Positions 27,901-41,600 of a DNA stretch of 64,000 nt are shown piece by piece. The position numbers and the translations under genes are program-made. Where the stretch lies: positions 8,623,315 to 8,687,314 of the forward strand of contig CM041199.1 in NCBI GenBank assembly GCA_023078555.1, in the 5' to 3' direction. Below the pieces are notes generated by a model, which made no database searches, was not told where the DNA came from, and worked only from the letters and a program-made list of their open reading frames with translations. Each line of letters begins with the position of its first letter. The first letter of the stretch is position 1. The stretch is from Ulva prolifera. Its lineage: Eukaryota; Chlorophyta; Ulvophyceae; Ulvales; Ulvaceae.

Positions 27901-29793
27901 CAATCCAGGCTCGAGCCCCACTCCAAGATGGTACCCCGATCTCGAGCCCCAATCCAGGCTCGAGCCCCACTCCAAGATGGCACCCCAACCTCGAGCCCCA
28001 ATCCAGGCTCGAGCCCCACTCCAAGATGGTACCCCAATCTCGAGCCCCAATCCAGGCTCGAGCCCGACTCCAAGATGGCACCACAATCTCTAGCCCCAAT
28101 CCAGGCTCGTGCCCAACGTGAAGCTCGTACCCCAATCTCGAGCCCCAATCCAGGCTGGAGCCCACCTCCAAGATGGCACCCCATTCCCGAGCCCCAATCC
28201 AGGCTCATGCCCAACGTGAAGCTCGTACCCCAATCTCGAGCCCCAATCCAGGCTGGAGCCCACCTCCAAGATGGCACCCCATTCCCGAGCCCCAATCCAG
28301 GCTCGAACCCAACTCCAAGATGGTACCACAATCTCTAGCCCCAATCCAGGCTCGAGCCCCACTCCAAGATGGTACCCCAATCTCGAGCCCCAATCCAGGC
28401 TCGAGCCCGACTCCAAGATGGCACCACAATCTCTAGCCCTAATCCAGGCTCGTGCCCAACGTGAAGCTCGTACCCCAATCTCGAGCCCCAATCCAGGCTG
28501 GAGCCCAACTCCAAGATGGCACCCCATTCTCGAGCCCCAATCCAGGCTCGAGCCCCACTCCAAGATGGTACCCCATTCTCGAGCCCCAATCTAGGCTCGA
28601 GCCCGACTCCAAGATAACACCCCAATCTCTACCCCCAATCCAGGCTCGTGCCCAACGTGAAGCTCGTACCCCAATCTCGAGCCCTAATCCAGGGTGGAGC
28701 CCACCTCCAAGATGGCACCCCATTCTCGAGCCCCAATCCAGGCTCGAACCCAACTCCAAGATGGCACCCCATTCTCGAGCCCCAATCCAGGCTCGTGCCC
28801 AACGTGAAGCTCGTACCCCAATCTCGAGCCCCGATCCTGGCTGGAGCCCAACTCCAAGATGGCACCCCATTCTCGAACCCCAATCCAGGCTCGAGCCCGA
28901 CTCCAAGATGGCACCCCGATATCGAGCCCAAATCCAGGCTCAAGCCCCACTCCAAGATGGCACCCCAATCTCTAGCCCCAATCCAGGCTCGTGCCCAACG
29001 TGAAGCTCGTACCCCAACCTCGAGCCCCGATCCTGGCTGGAGCCCAACTCCAAGATGGCACCCCATTCTCGAACCCCAATCTAGGCTCGAGCCCGACTCC
29101 AAGATGGCACCCCGATATCGAGCCCAAATTCAGGCTCGAGCCCCACTCCAAGATAACACCCTAATCTCTACCCCCAATCCAGGCTCGTGCCCAACGTGAA
29201 GCTCGTACCCCAATCTCGAGCCCCAATCCAGGTTGGAGCCCACCTCCAAGATGGCACCCCATTCTCGAGCCCCAATCCAGGCTCGAACCCAACTCCAAGA
29301 TGGCACCCCATTCTCGAGCCCCAATCCAGGCTCGTGCCCCACGTGAAGCTCGTACCCCAATCTCGAGCCCCAATCCAGGCTGGAGCCCACCTCCAAGATG
29401 GCCCCCCATTCTCGAGCCCCAATCCAGGCTCGAGCCCAACTCCAAGATAACACCCCAATCTCTACCCCCAATCCAGGTTGGAGCCCAACTCCAAGATGGC
29501 ACCCCATTCTCGAGCCCCAATCCAGGCTCGAGCCCGACTCCAAGATGGCACCCCGATATCGAGCCCAAATCCAGGCTCGAGCCCCACTCCAAGATGGCAC
29601 CCCAATCTCTAGCCCCAATCCAGGCTCGTGCCCAACGTGAAGCTCGTACCCCAATCTCGAGCCCCGATCCTGGCTGGAGCCCAACTCCAAGATGGCACCC
29701 CGATATCGAGCCCAAATCCAGGCTCGAGCCCCACTCCAAGATAACACCCCAATCTCTACCCCCAATCCAGGCTCGTGCCCAACGTGAAGCTCG

Positions 29794-31165
29794 TACCCCA
29801 ATCTCGAGCCCCAATCCAGGTTGGAGCCCACCTCCAAGATGGCACCCCATTCTCGAGCCCCAATCCAGGCTCGAACCCAACTCCAAGATGGCACCCCATT
29901 CTCGAGCCCCAATCCAGGCTCGTGCCCCACGTGAAGCTCGTACCCCAATCTCGAGCCCCAATCCAGGCTGGAGCCCACCTCCAAGATGGCCCCCCATTCT
30001 CGAGCCCCAATCTAGGCTCGAGCCCGACTCCAAGATAACACCCCAATCTCTACCCCCAATCCAGGTTGGAGCCCAACTCCAAGATGGCACCCCATTCTCG
30101 AGCCCCAATCCAGGCTCGAGCCCGACTCCAAGATGTCACCCCGATCTCGAGCCCCAATCCAGGCTCGAGCCCCACTCCAAGATGGCACCCCAATCTCTAG
30201 CCCCAATCCAAGCTCGTGCCCAACGTTAAGCTCGTACACCAATCTCGAGCCCCAGTCCAGGCTGGAGCCCACCTCCAAGATGGCACCCCAATCTCGAGCC
30301 CCAGTCCAGGCTGGAGCCCACCTCCAAGATGGCCCCCCATTCTCGAGCCCCAATCTAGGCTCGAGCCCGACTCCAAGATAACACCCCAATCTCTACCCCC
30401 AATCAAGGCTCGTGCCCAACGTGAAGCTCGTACCCCAATCTCGAGCCCCAATCCAGGCTGGAGCCCAACTCCAAGATGGCCCCCCATTCTCGAGCCCCAA
30501 TCTAGGCTCGAGCCCGACTCCAAGATAACACCCCAATCTCGACCCCCAATCCAGGCTCGTGCCCAACGTGAAGCTCGTACCCCAATCTCGAGCCCCAATC
30601 CAGGCTGGAGCCCACCTCCAAGATGGCACCCCATTCTCGAGCCCCAATCCAGGCTCGAACCCAACTCCAAGATGGCACCCCATTCTCGAGCCCCAATCCA
30701 GGCTCGTGCCCCACGTGAAGCTCGTACCCCAATCTCGAGCCTCGATCCTGGCTGGAGCCCAACTCCAAGATGGCACCCCATTCTCGAACCCCAATCCAGG
30801 CTCGAGCCCGACTCCAAGATGGCACCCCGATATCGAGCCCAAATCCAGGCTCGAGCCCCACTCCAAGATGGCACCCCAATCTCTAGCCCCAATCCAGGCT
30901 CGTGCCCAACATGAAGCTCGTACCCCAATCTCGAGCCCCAATCCAGGATGGAGCCCAACTCCAAGATGGCACCCCATTCTCGAGCCCCAATCCAGGCTCG
31001 AGCCCCAATCCAAGATGGTACCCCAATCTCGAGCCCCAATCCAGGCTCGAGCCCGTGTCCAAGATGGCACCACAATCTCTTGCCCCAATCCAGGCTCGAG
31101 CCCCACTCCAAGATGGTACCCCGATCTCGAGCCCCAATCCAGGCTCGAGCCCCACTCCAAGATGG
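29794..31165. repeat. 28-monomer tandem duplication, first copy
   Basis: A 1,372-bp segment (exactly 28 x 49) followed directly by a second copy. Variant order matches from about 29,794 onward at an offset of 1,372. Edges are judged from where the flanking variants stop agreeing. Confidence 0.72.
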
Positions 31166-32537
31166 CACCCCAATCTCGAGCCCCAATCCAGGTTGGAGCC
31201 CACCTCCAAGATGGCACCCCATTCTCGAGCCCCAATCCAGGCTCGAACCCAACTCCAAGATGGCACCCCATTCTCGAGCCCCAATCCAGGCTCGTGCCCC
31301 ACGTGAAGCTCGTACCCCAATCTCGAGCCCCAATCCAGGCTGGAGCCCACCTCCAAGATGGCCCCCCATTCTCGAGCCCCAATCTAGGCTCGAGCCCGAC
31401 TCCAAGATAACACCCCAATCTCTACCCCCAATCCAGGTTGGAGCCCAACTCCAAGATGGCACCCCATTCTCGAGCCCCAATCCAGGCTCGAGCCCGACTC
31501 CAAGATGTCACCCCGATCTCGAGCCCCAATCCAGGCTCGAGCCCCACTCCAAGATGGCACCCCAATCTCTAGCCCCAATCCAAGCTCGTGCCCAACGTTA
31601 AGGTCGTACACCAATCTCGAGCCCCAGTCCAGGCTGGAGCCCACCTCCAAGATGGCACCCCAATCTCGAGCCCCAGTCCAGGCTGGAGCCCACCTCCAAG
31701 ATGGCCCCCCATTCTCGAGCCCCAATCTAGGCTCGAGCCCGACTCCAAGATAACACCCCAATCTCTACCCCCAATCAAGGCTCGTGCCCAACGTGAAGCT
31801 CGTACCCCAATCTCGAGCCCCAATCCAGGCTGGAGCCCAACTCCAAGATGGCCCCCCATTCTCGAGCCCCAATCTAGGCTCGAGCCCGACTCCAAGATAA
31901 CACCCCAATCTCGACCCCCAATCCAGGCTCGTGCCCAACGTGAAGCTCGTACCCCAATCTCGAGCCCCAATCCAGGCTGGAGCCCACCTCCAAGATGGCA
32001 CCCCATTCTCGAGCCCCAATCCAGGCTCGAACCCAACTCCAAGATGGCACCCCATTCTCGAGCCCCAATCCAGGCTCGTGCCCCACGTGAAGCTCGTACC
32101 CCAATCTCGAGCCTCGATCCTGGCTGGAGCCCAACTCCAAGATGGCACCCCATTCTCGAACCCCAATCCAGGCTCGAGCCCGACTCCAAGATGGCACCCC
32201 GATATCGAGCCCAAATCCAGGCTCGAGCCCCACTCCAAGATGGCACCCCAATCTCTAGCCCCAATCCAGGCTCGTGCCCAACATGAAGCTCGTACCCCAA
32301 TCTCGAGCCCCAATCCAGGATGGAGCCCAACTCCAAGATGGCACCCCATTCTCGAGCCCCAATCCAGGCTCGAGCCCCAATCCAAGATGGTACCCCAATC
32401 TCGAGCCCCAATCCAGGCTCGAGCCCGTGTCCAAGATGGCACCACAATCTCTTGCCCCAATCCAGGCTCGAGCCCCACTCCAAGATGGTACCCCGATCTC
32501 GAGCCCCAATCCAGGCTCGAGCCCCACTCCAAGATGG
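31166..32537. repeat. 28-monomer tandem duplication, second copy
   Basis: Second copy of the 1,372-bp block. It keeps the distinctive TCTCGACCCCC variant near 31,910 that also occurs near 30,538 in the first copy. A private change is AAGGTCGTACACC near 31,600 where the first copy has AAGCTCGTACACC. Confidence 0.72.
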
Positions 32538-34600
32538 CACCCCAACCTCGAGCCCCAATCCAGGCTCGAGCCCCACTCCAAGATGGTACCCCAATCTCGA
32601 GCCCCAATCCAGGCTCGAGCCCGACTCCAAGATGGCCCCACAATCTCTAGCCCCAATCCAGGCTCGTGCCCAACGTGAAGCTCGTACCCCAATCTCGAGC
32701 CCCAATCCAGGCTGGAGCCCACCTCCAAGATGGCACCCCATTCCCGAGCCCCAATACAGGCTCGAACCCAACTCCAAGATGGCACCACAATCTCTAGCCC
32801 CAATCCAGGCTCATGCCCAACGTGAAGCTCGTACCCCAATCTCGAGCCCCAATCCAGGCTGGAGCCCACCTCCAAGATGGCACCCCATTCCCGAGCCCCA
32901 ATCCAGGCTCGAACCCAACTCCAAGATGGTACCACAATCTCTAGCCCCAATCCAGGCTCGAGCCCCACTCCAAGATGGTACCCCAATCTCGAGCCCCAAT
33001 CCAGGCTCGAGCCCGACTCCAAGATCGCACCACAATCTCTAGCCCCAATCCAGGCTCGTGCCCAACGTGAAGCTCGTACCCCAATCTCGAGCCCCAATCG
33101 AGGCTGGAGCCCACCTCCAAGATGGCACCCCATTCCCGAGCCCCAATCCAGGCTCAAACCCAACTCCAAGATGGCACCACAATCTCTAGCCCCAATCCAG
33201 GCTCATGCCCAACGTAAAGCTCGTACCCCAATCTCGAGCCCCAATCCAGGCTGGAGCCTAACTCCAAGATGGCATCCCATTCTCGAGCCCCAATCCAGGC
33301 TCGAGCCCCACTCCAACATGGTACCCCAATCTCGAGCCCCAATCCAGGCTCGAGCCCGACTCCATGATGGCACCACAATCTCTAGCCCCAATCCAGGCTC
33401 GTGCCCAACGTGAAGCTCGTACCCCAATCTCGAGCCCCAATCCAGGCTGGAGCCCATCTCCAAGATGGCACCCCATTCTCGAGCCCCAATCCAGGCTCGA
33501 GCCCCACTCCAAGATGGTACCCCAATCTCGAGCCCCAATCCAGGCTCGAGCCCGACTCCAAGATGGCACCACAATCTCTAGCCCCAATCCAGGCTCGTGC
33601 CCAACGTGAAGCTCGTACCCCAATCTCGAGCCCCAATCCAGGTTGGAGCCCAACTCCAAGATGGCACCCCATTCTCGAGCCCCAATCCAGGCTCGAGCCC
33701 CACTCCAAGATGGTACCCCATTCTCGAGCCCCAATCTAGGCTCGAGCCCGACTCCAAGATAACACCCCAATCTCTACCCCCAATCCAGGCTCGTGCCCAA
33801 CGTGAAGCTCGTACCCCAATCTCGAGCCCCAATCCAGGCTGGAGCCCACCTCCAAGATGGCACCCCATTCTCGAGCCCCAATCCAGGCTCGAACCCAACT
33901 CCAAGATGGCACCCCATTCTCGAGCCCCAATCCAGGCTCGTGCCCAACGTGAAGCTCGTACCCCAATCTCGAGCCCCGATCCTGGCTGGAGCCCAACTCC
34001 AAGATGGCACCCCATTCTCGAACCCCAATCCAGGCTCGAGCCCGACTCCAAGATGGCACCCCGATATCGAGCCCAAATCCAGGCTCGAGCCCCACTCCAA
34101 GATGGCACCCCAATCTCTACCCCCAATCCAGGCTCGTGCCCAACGTGAAGCTCGTACCCCAATCTCGAGCCCCGATCCTGGCTGGAGCCCAACTCCAAGA
34201 TGGCACCCCATTCTCGAACCCCAATCTAGGCTCGAGCCCGACTCCAAGATGGCACCCCGATATCGAGCCCAAATCCAGGCTCGAGCCCCACTCCAAGATA
34301 ACACCCCAATCTCTACCCCCAATCCAGGCTCGTGCCCAACGTGAAGCTCGTACCCCAATCTTGAGCCCCAATCCAGGTTGGAGCCCACCTCCAAGATGGC
34401 ACCCCATTCTCGAGCCCCAATCCAGGCTCGAACCCAACTCCAAGATGGCACCCCATTCTCGAGCCCCAATCCAGGCTCGTGCCCCACGTGAAGCTCGTAC
34501 CCCAATCTCGAGCCCCAATCCAGGCTGGAGCCCACCTCCAAGATGGCCCCCCATTCTCGAGCCCCAATCTAGGCTCGAGCCCGACTCCAAGATAACACCC

Positions 34601-36960
34601 CAATCTCTACCCCCAATCCAGGCTGGAGCCCAACTCCAAGATGGCACCCCATTCTCGAGCCCCAATCCAGGCTCGAGCCCGACTCCAAGATGTCACCCCG
34701 ATCTCGAGCACCAATCCAGGCTCGAGCCCGTGTCCAAGATGGCACCACAATCTCTTGCCCCAATCCAGGCTCGAGCCCCACTCCAAGATGGTACCCCGAT
34801 CTGGAGCCCCAATCCAGGCTCGAGCCCCACTCCAAGATGGTACCCCAATCTCGAGCCCCAATCCAGGCTCGAGCCCGACTCCAAGATGGCACCACAATCT
34901 CTAGCCCCAATCCAGGCTCGTGCCCAACGTGAAGCTCGTACCCCAATCTCGAGCCCCAGTCCAGGCTTGAGCCCACCTGCAAGATGGCACCCCATTCTCG
35001 AGCCCCAATCCAGGCTCGAGCCCCACTCCAAGATGGCACCCCAATCTCTAGCCCCGATCCAGGCTCGAGCCCAACTCCAAGATGGCACCCCATTCTCGAG
35101 CCCCAATCCAGGCTCGAGCCCCACTCCAAGATCGTACCCCAATCTCGAGCCCCAATCCAGGCTCGAGCCCAACTCCAAGATGGCACCCCATTCTCGAGCC
35201 CCAATCCAGGCTCGAGCCCCACTCCAAGATGGTACCCCAATCTCGAGCCCCAATCCAGGCTCGAGCCCGTGTCCAAGATGGCACCACAATCTCTTGCCCC
35301 AATCCAGGCTCGAGCCCCACTCCAAGATGGTACCCCGATCTCGAGCCCCAATCCAGGCTCGAGCCCCACTCCAAGATCGTACCCCAATCTCGAGCCCCAA
35401 TCCAGGCAGGAGCCCAACTCCAAGATGGCACCCCATTCTCGAGCCCCAATCTAGGCTCGAGCCCAACTCCAAGATGGTACCCCAATCTCGAGCCCCAATC
35501 CAGGCTGGAGCCCAACTCCAAGATGGCACCCCATTCTCGAGCCCCAATCCAGGCTCGAGCCCCACTCCAAGATGGTACCCCAATCTCGAGCCCCAATCCA
35601 GGCTCGAGCCCGACTCCAAGATGGCACCACAATCTCTAGCCCCAATCCAGGCTCGTGCCCAACGTGAATCTCGTACCCCAATCTCGAGCCCCAGTCCAGG
35701 CTTGAGCCCACCTGCAAGATGGCACCCCATTCTCGAGCCCCAATCCAGGCTCGAGCCCCACTCCAAGATGGCTCCCAATATCTAGCCCCAATCCAGGCTC
35801 GAGCCCAACTCCAAGATGGCACCCCATTCTCGAGCCCCAATCCAGGCTCGAGCCCAACTCCAAGATGGCACCCCATTCTCGAGCCCCAATCCAGGCTCGA
35901 GCCCCAATCCAAGATGGTACCCCAATCTCGAGCCCCAATCCAGGCTCGAGCCCGTGTCCAAGATGGCACCACAATCTCTTGCCCCAATCCAGGCTCGAGC
36001 CCCACTCCAAGATGGTACCCCGATCTCGAGCCCCAATCCAGGCTCGAGCCCCACTCCAAGATGGTACCCCAATCTCGAGCCCCAATCCAGGCTCGAGCCC
36101 GACTCCAAGATGGCACCACAATCTCTAGCCCCAATCCAGGCTCGTGCCCAACGTGAAGCTCGTACCCCAATCTCGAGCCCCACTCCAGGCTTGAGCCCAC
36201 CTGCAAGATGGCACCCCATTCTCGAGCCCCAATCCAGGCTCGAGCCCCACTCCAAGATGGCACCCCAATCTCTAGCCCCGATCCAGGCTCGAGCCCAACT
36301 CCAAGATGGCACCCCATTCTCGAGCCCCAATCCAGGCTCGAGCCCCACTCCAAGATCGTACCCCAATCTCGAGCCCCAATCCAGGCTGGAGCCCAACTCC
36401 AAGATGGCACCCCATTCTCGAGCCCCAATCCAGGCTCGAGCCCCACTCCAAGATGGTACCCCAATCTCGAGCCCCAATCCAGGCTCGAGCCCGTGTCCAA
36501 GATGGCACCACAATCTCTTGCCCCAATCCAGGCTCGAGCCCCACTCCAAGATGGTACCCCGATCTCGAGCCCCAATCCAGGCTCGAGCCCCACTCCAAGA
36601 TCGTACCCCAATCTCGAGCCCCAATCCAGGCAGGAGCCCAACTCCAAGATGGCACCCCATTCTCGAGCCCCAATCTAGGCTCGAGCCCACCTCCAAGATG
36701 GTACCCCAATCTCGAGCCCCAATCCAGGCTGGAGCCCAACTCCAAGATGGCACCCCATTCTCGAGCCCCAATCCAGGCTCGAGCCCCACTCCAAGATGGT
36801 ACCCCAATCTCGAGCCCCAATCCAGGCTCGAGCCCGACTCCAAGATGGCACCACAATCTCTAGCCCCAATCCAGGCTCGTGCCCAACGTGAAGCTCGTAC
36901 CCCAATCTCGAGCCCCAATCCAGGCTGGAGCCCAACTCCAAGATGGCCCCCCATTCTCGA
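34601..36960. repeat. A-type-rich satellite block, 25-monomer repeat
   Basis: Here A-type monomers outnumber B and C. Two copies of a block about 1,224 bp long (25 x 49 minus 1) start near 34,984 and 36,208. The missing base is a second kind of 48-bp unit, GATGGCTCCCAATATCTAG, at about 35,769. Since stop-bearing variants are scarce, open frames of 593-635 codons occur on both strands around here (34,004-35,785 and 35,816-37,681 plus; 35,782-37,689 minus). They are a by-product of the repeat. Confidence 0.75.
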
Positions 36961-38640
36961 GCCCCAATCTAGGCTCGAGCCCGACTCCAAGATAACACCC
37001 CAATCTCTACCCCCAATCCAGGCTCGTGCCCAACGTGAAGCTCGTACCCCAATCTCGAGCCCCAATCCAGGTTGGAGCCCACCTCCAAGATGGCACCCCA
37101 TTCTCGAGCCCCAATCCAGGCTCGAACCCAACTCCAAGATGGCACCCCATTCTCGAGCCCCAATCCAGGCTCGTGCCCCACGTGAAGCTCGTACCCCAAT
37201 CTCGAGCCCCAATCCAGGCTGGAGCCCACCTCCAAGATGGCCCCCCATTCTCGAGCCCCAATCTAGGCTCGAGCCCGACTCCAAGATAACACCCCAATCT
37301 CTACCCCCAATCCAGGCTGGAGCCCAACTCCAAGATGGCACCCCAATCTCGAGCCCCAATCCAGGCTGGAGCCCACTTCCAAGATGGCACCCCATTCTCG
37401 AGCCCCAATCCAGGCTCGATTCCAACTCCAAGATGGCACCCCATTCTCGAGCCCCAATCCAGGCTCGAGCCCGACTCCAAGATGGCACCCCGATATCGAG
37501 CCCAAATCCAGGCTCGAGCCCCACTCCAAGATGGCACCCCATTCTCGAGCCCCAATCCAGGCTCGTGCCCCACGTGAAGCTCGTACACCAATCTCGAGCC
37601 CCAGTCCAGGCTGGAGCCCACCTCCAAGATGGCCCCCCATTCTCGAGCCCCAATCTAGGCTCGAGCCCGACTCCAAGATAACACCCCAATCTCTACCCCC
37701 AATCCAGGCTCATGCCCAACGTGAAGCTCGTACCCCAATCTCGAGCCCCAATCGAGGCTGGAGCCCACCGCCAAGATGGCACCCCATTCTCGAGCCCCAA
37801 TCCAGGCTCGTGCCCCACGTGAAGCTCGTACACCAATCTCGAGCCCCAGTCCAGGCTGGAGCCCACCTCCAAGATGGCCCCCCATTCTCGAGCCCCAATC
37901 TAGGCTCGAGCCCGACTCCAAGATAACACCCCAATCTCTACCCCCAATCCAGGCTCATGCCCAACGTGAAGCTCGTACCCCAATCTCGAGCCCCAATCGA
38001 GGCTGGAGCCCACCGCCAAGATGGCACCCCATTCCCGAGCCCCAATCCAGGCTCGAACCCAACTCCAAGATGGCACCACAATCTCTAGCCCCAATCCAGG
38101 CTCATGCCCAACGTAAAGCTCGTACCCCAATCTCGAGCCCCAATCCAGGCTGGAGCCTAACTCCAAGATGGCACCCCATTCTCGAGCCCCAATCCAGGCT
38201 CGAGCCCCACTCCAACATGGTACCCCAATCTCGAGCCCCAATCCAGGCTCGAGCCCGACTCCAAGATGGCACCACAATCTCTAGCCCCAATCCAGGCTCG
38301 TGCCCAACGTGAAGCTCGTACCCCAATCTCGAGCCCCAATCCAGGCTGGAGCCCAACTCCAAGATGGCACCCCATTCTCGAGCCCCAATCCAGGCTCGAG
38401 CCCCACTCCAAGATGGTACCCCAATCTCGAGCCCCAATCCAGGCTCGAGCCCGACTCCAAGATGGCACCACAATCTCTAGCCCCAATCCAGGCTCGTGCC
38501 CAACGTGAAGCTCGTACCCCAATCTCGAGACCCAATCCAGGCTGGAGCCCAACTCCAAGATGGCACCCCATTCTCGAGCCCCAATCCAGGCTCGAGCCCC
38601 ACTCCAAGATGGTACCCCATTCTCGAGCCCCAATCTAGGC
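36961..38640. repeat. Mixed satellite block
   Basis: 49-bp monomers mixing second-family units (AAGATAACACCCC) with CTCGATTCCAACTCC and CGCCAAGATGG variants. A 245-bp (5-monomer) stretch near 37,560 is repeated near 37,805. No other sequence is present. Confidence 0.7.
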
Positions 38641-41600
38641 TCGAGCCCGACTCCAAGATAACACCCCAATCTCTACCCCCAATCCAGGCTCGTGCCCAAC
38701 GTGAAGCTCGTACCCCAATCTCGAGCCCCAATCCAGGTTGGAGCCCACCTCCAAGATGGCACCCCATTCTCGAGCCCCAATCCAGGCTCGAACCCAACTC
38801 CAAGATGGCACCCCATTCTCGAGCCCCAATCCAGGCTCGTGCCCCACGTGAAGCTCGTACCCCAATCTCGAGCCCCAATCCAGGCTGGAGCCCACCTCCA
38901 AGATGGCCCCCCATTCTCGAGCCCCAATCCAGGCTCGAACCCAACTCCAAGATGGCACCCCATTCTCGAGCCCCAATCCAGGCTCGTGCCCCACGTGAAG
39001 CTCGTACCCCAATCTCGAGCCCCAATCCAGGCTGGAGCCCACCTCCAAGATGGCCCCCCATTCTCGAGCCCCAATCTAGGCTCGAGCCCGACTCCAAGAT
39101 AACACCCCAATCTCTACCCCCAATCCAGGCTGGAGCCCAACTCCAAGATGGCACCCCAATCTCGAGCCCCAATCCAGGCTGGAGCCCACTTCCAAGATGG
39201 CACCCCATTCTCGAGCCCCAATCCAGGCTCGATTCCAACTCCAAGATGGCACCCCATTCTCGAGCCCCAATCCAGGCTCGTGCCCCACGTGAAGCTCGTA
39301 CCCCAATCTCAAGCCCCGATCCTGGCTGGAGCCCAACTCCAAGATGGCACCCCATTCTCGAACCCCAATCCAGGCTCGAGCCCGACTCCAAGATGGCACC
39401 CCGATATCGAGCCCAAATCCAGGCTCGAGCCCCACTCCAAGATGGCACCCCAATCTCTAGCCCCAATCCAGGCTCGTGCCCAACGTGAAGCTCGTACCCC
39501 AATCTCGAGCCCCGATCCTGGCTGGAGCCCAACTCCAAGATGGCACCCCATTCTCGAACCCCAATCCAGGCTCGAGCCCGACTCCAAGATGGCACCCCGA
39601 TATCGAGCCCAAATCCAGGCTCGAGCCCCACTCCAAGATGGCACCCCAATCTCTAGCCCCAATCCAGGCTCGTGCCCAACGTGAAGCTCGTACCCCAATC
39701 TCGAGCCCCAATCCAGGCTCGTGCCCAACGTGAAGCTCGTACCCCAATCTCGAGCCCCGATCCAGGCTGGAGCCCAACTCCAAGATGGCACCCCAATCTC
39801 GAGCCCCAATCCAGGCTCGAGCCCCACTCCAAGATGGTACCCCAATCTCGAGCCCCAATCCAGGCTCGAGCCCGACTCCAAGATGGCACCACAATCTCTA
39901 GCCCCAATCCAGGCTCGTGCCCAACGTGAAGCTCGTACCCCAATCTCGAGCCCCAATCCAGGCTGGAGCCCAACTCCAAGATGGTACCCCAATCTCGAGC
40001 CCCAATCCAGGCTCGAGCCCGACTCCAAGATGGCACCACAATCTCTAGCCCCAATCCAGGCTCGTGCCCAACGTGAAGCTCGTACCCCAATCTCGAGCCC
40101 CAATCCAGGCTGGAGCCCACCTCCAAGATGGCACCCCATTCCCGAGCCCCAATCCAGGCTCGAACCCAACTCCAAGATGGCACCACAATCTCTAGCCCCA
40201 ATCCAGGCTCATGCCCAACGTGAAGCTCGTACCCCAATCTCGAGCCCCAATCCAGGCTGGAGCCCACCTCCAAGATGGCACCCCATTCCCGAGCCCCAAT
40301 CCAGGCTCGAACCCAACTCCAAGATGGCACCACAATCTCTAGCCCCAATCCAGGCTCGAGCCCCACTCCAAGATGGTACCCCAATCTCGAGCCCCAATCC
40401 AGGCTCGAGCCCGACTCCAAGATCGCACCACAATCTCTAGCCCCAATCCAGGCTCGTGCCCAACGTGAAGCTCGTACCCCAATCTCGAGCCCCAATCCAG
40501 GCTGGAGCCCACCTCCAAGATGGCACCCCATTCCCGAGCCCCAATCCAGGCTCGAACCCAACTCCAAGATGGCACCACAATCTCTAGCCCCAATCAGGCT
40601 CATGCCCAACGTGAAGCTCGTACCCCAATCTCTAGCCCCAATCCAGGCTGGAGCCTAACTCCAAGATGGCACCCCATTCTCGAGCCCCAATCCAGGCTCG
40701 AGCCCCACTCCAACATGGTACCCCAATCTCGAGCCCCAATCCAGGCTCGAGCCCGACTCCAAGATGGCACCACAATCTCTAGCCCCATTCCAGGCTCGTG
40801 CCCAACGTGAAGCTCGTACCCCAATCTCGAGCCCCAATCCAGGCTGGAGCCCAACTCCAAGATGGCACCCCATTCTCGAACCCCAATCCAGGCTCGAGCC
40901 CGACTCCAAGATGGCACCCCGATATCGAGCCCAAATCCAGGCTCGAGCCCCACTCCAAGATGGCACCCCAATCTCTAGCCCCAATCCAGGCTCGTGCCCA
41001 ACGTGAAGCTCGTACCCCAATCTCGAGCCCCAATCCAGGCTCGTGCCCAACGTGAAGCTCGTACCCCAATCTCGAGCCCCGATCCAGGCTGGAGCCCAAC
41101 TCCAAGATGGCACCCCAATCTCGAGCCCCAATCCAGGCTCGAGCCCCACTCCAAGATGGTACCCCAATCTCGAGCCCCAATCCAGGCTCGAGCCCGACTC
41201 CAAGATGGCACCACAATCTCTAGCCCCAATCCAGGCTCGTGCCCAACGTGAAGCTCGTACCCCAATCTCGAGCCCCAATCCAGGCTGGAGCCCAACTCCA
41301 AGATGGTACCCCAATCTCGAGCCCCAATCCAGGCTCGAGCCCGACTCCAAGATGGCACCACAATCTCTAGCCCCAATCCAGGCTCGTGCCCAACGTGAAG
41401 CTCGTACCCCAATCTCGAGCCCCAATCCAGGCTGGAGCCCACCTCCAAGATGGCACCCCATTCCCGAGCCCCAATCCAGGCTCGAACCCAACTCCAAGAT
41501 GGCACCACAATCTCTAGCCCCAATCCAGGCTCATGCCCAACGTGAAGCTCGTACCCCAATCTCGAGCCCCAATCCAGGCTGGAGCCCACCTCCAAGATGG

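Larger units (their letters stand above)
13241..34600. repeat. Satellite domain of the second family (AAGATAACACCCC / TCTACCCCC units)
   Basis: Still 49-bp monomers, but dominated by variants seldom or never seen earlier: AAGATAACACCCC, ATCTCTACCCCC, GATATCGAGCCCAAATCC, GGTTGGAGCCC, CTCGAACCCAACTCC and, from about 15.1 kb, B-units in which AACGTG has become CACGTG. The two 50-bp units (an extra C in GGTACCCCCAATC) lie at about 23,711 and 25,231. Boundaries of this domain are approximate because families intermingle. Confidence 0.75.
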
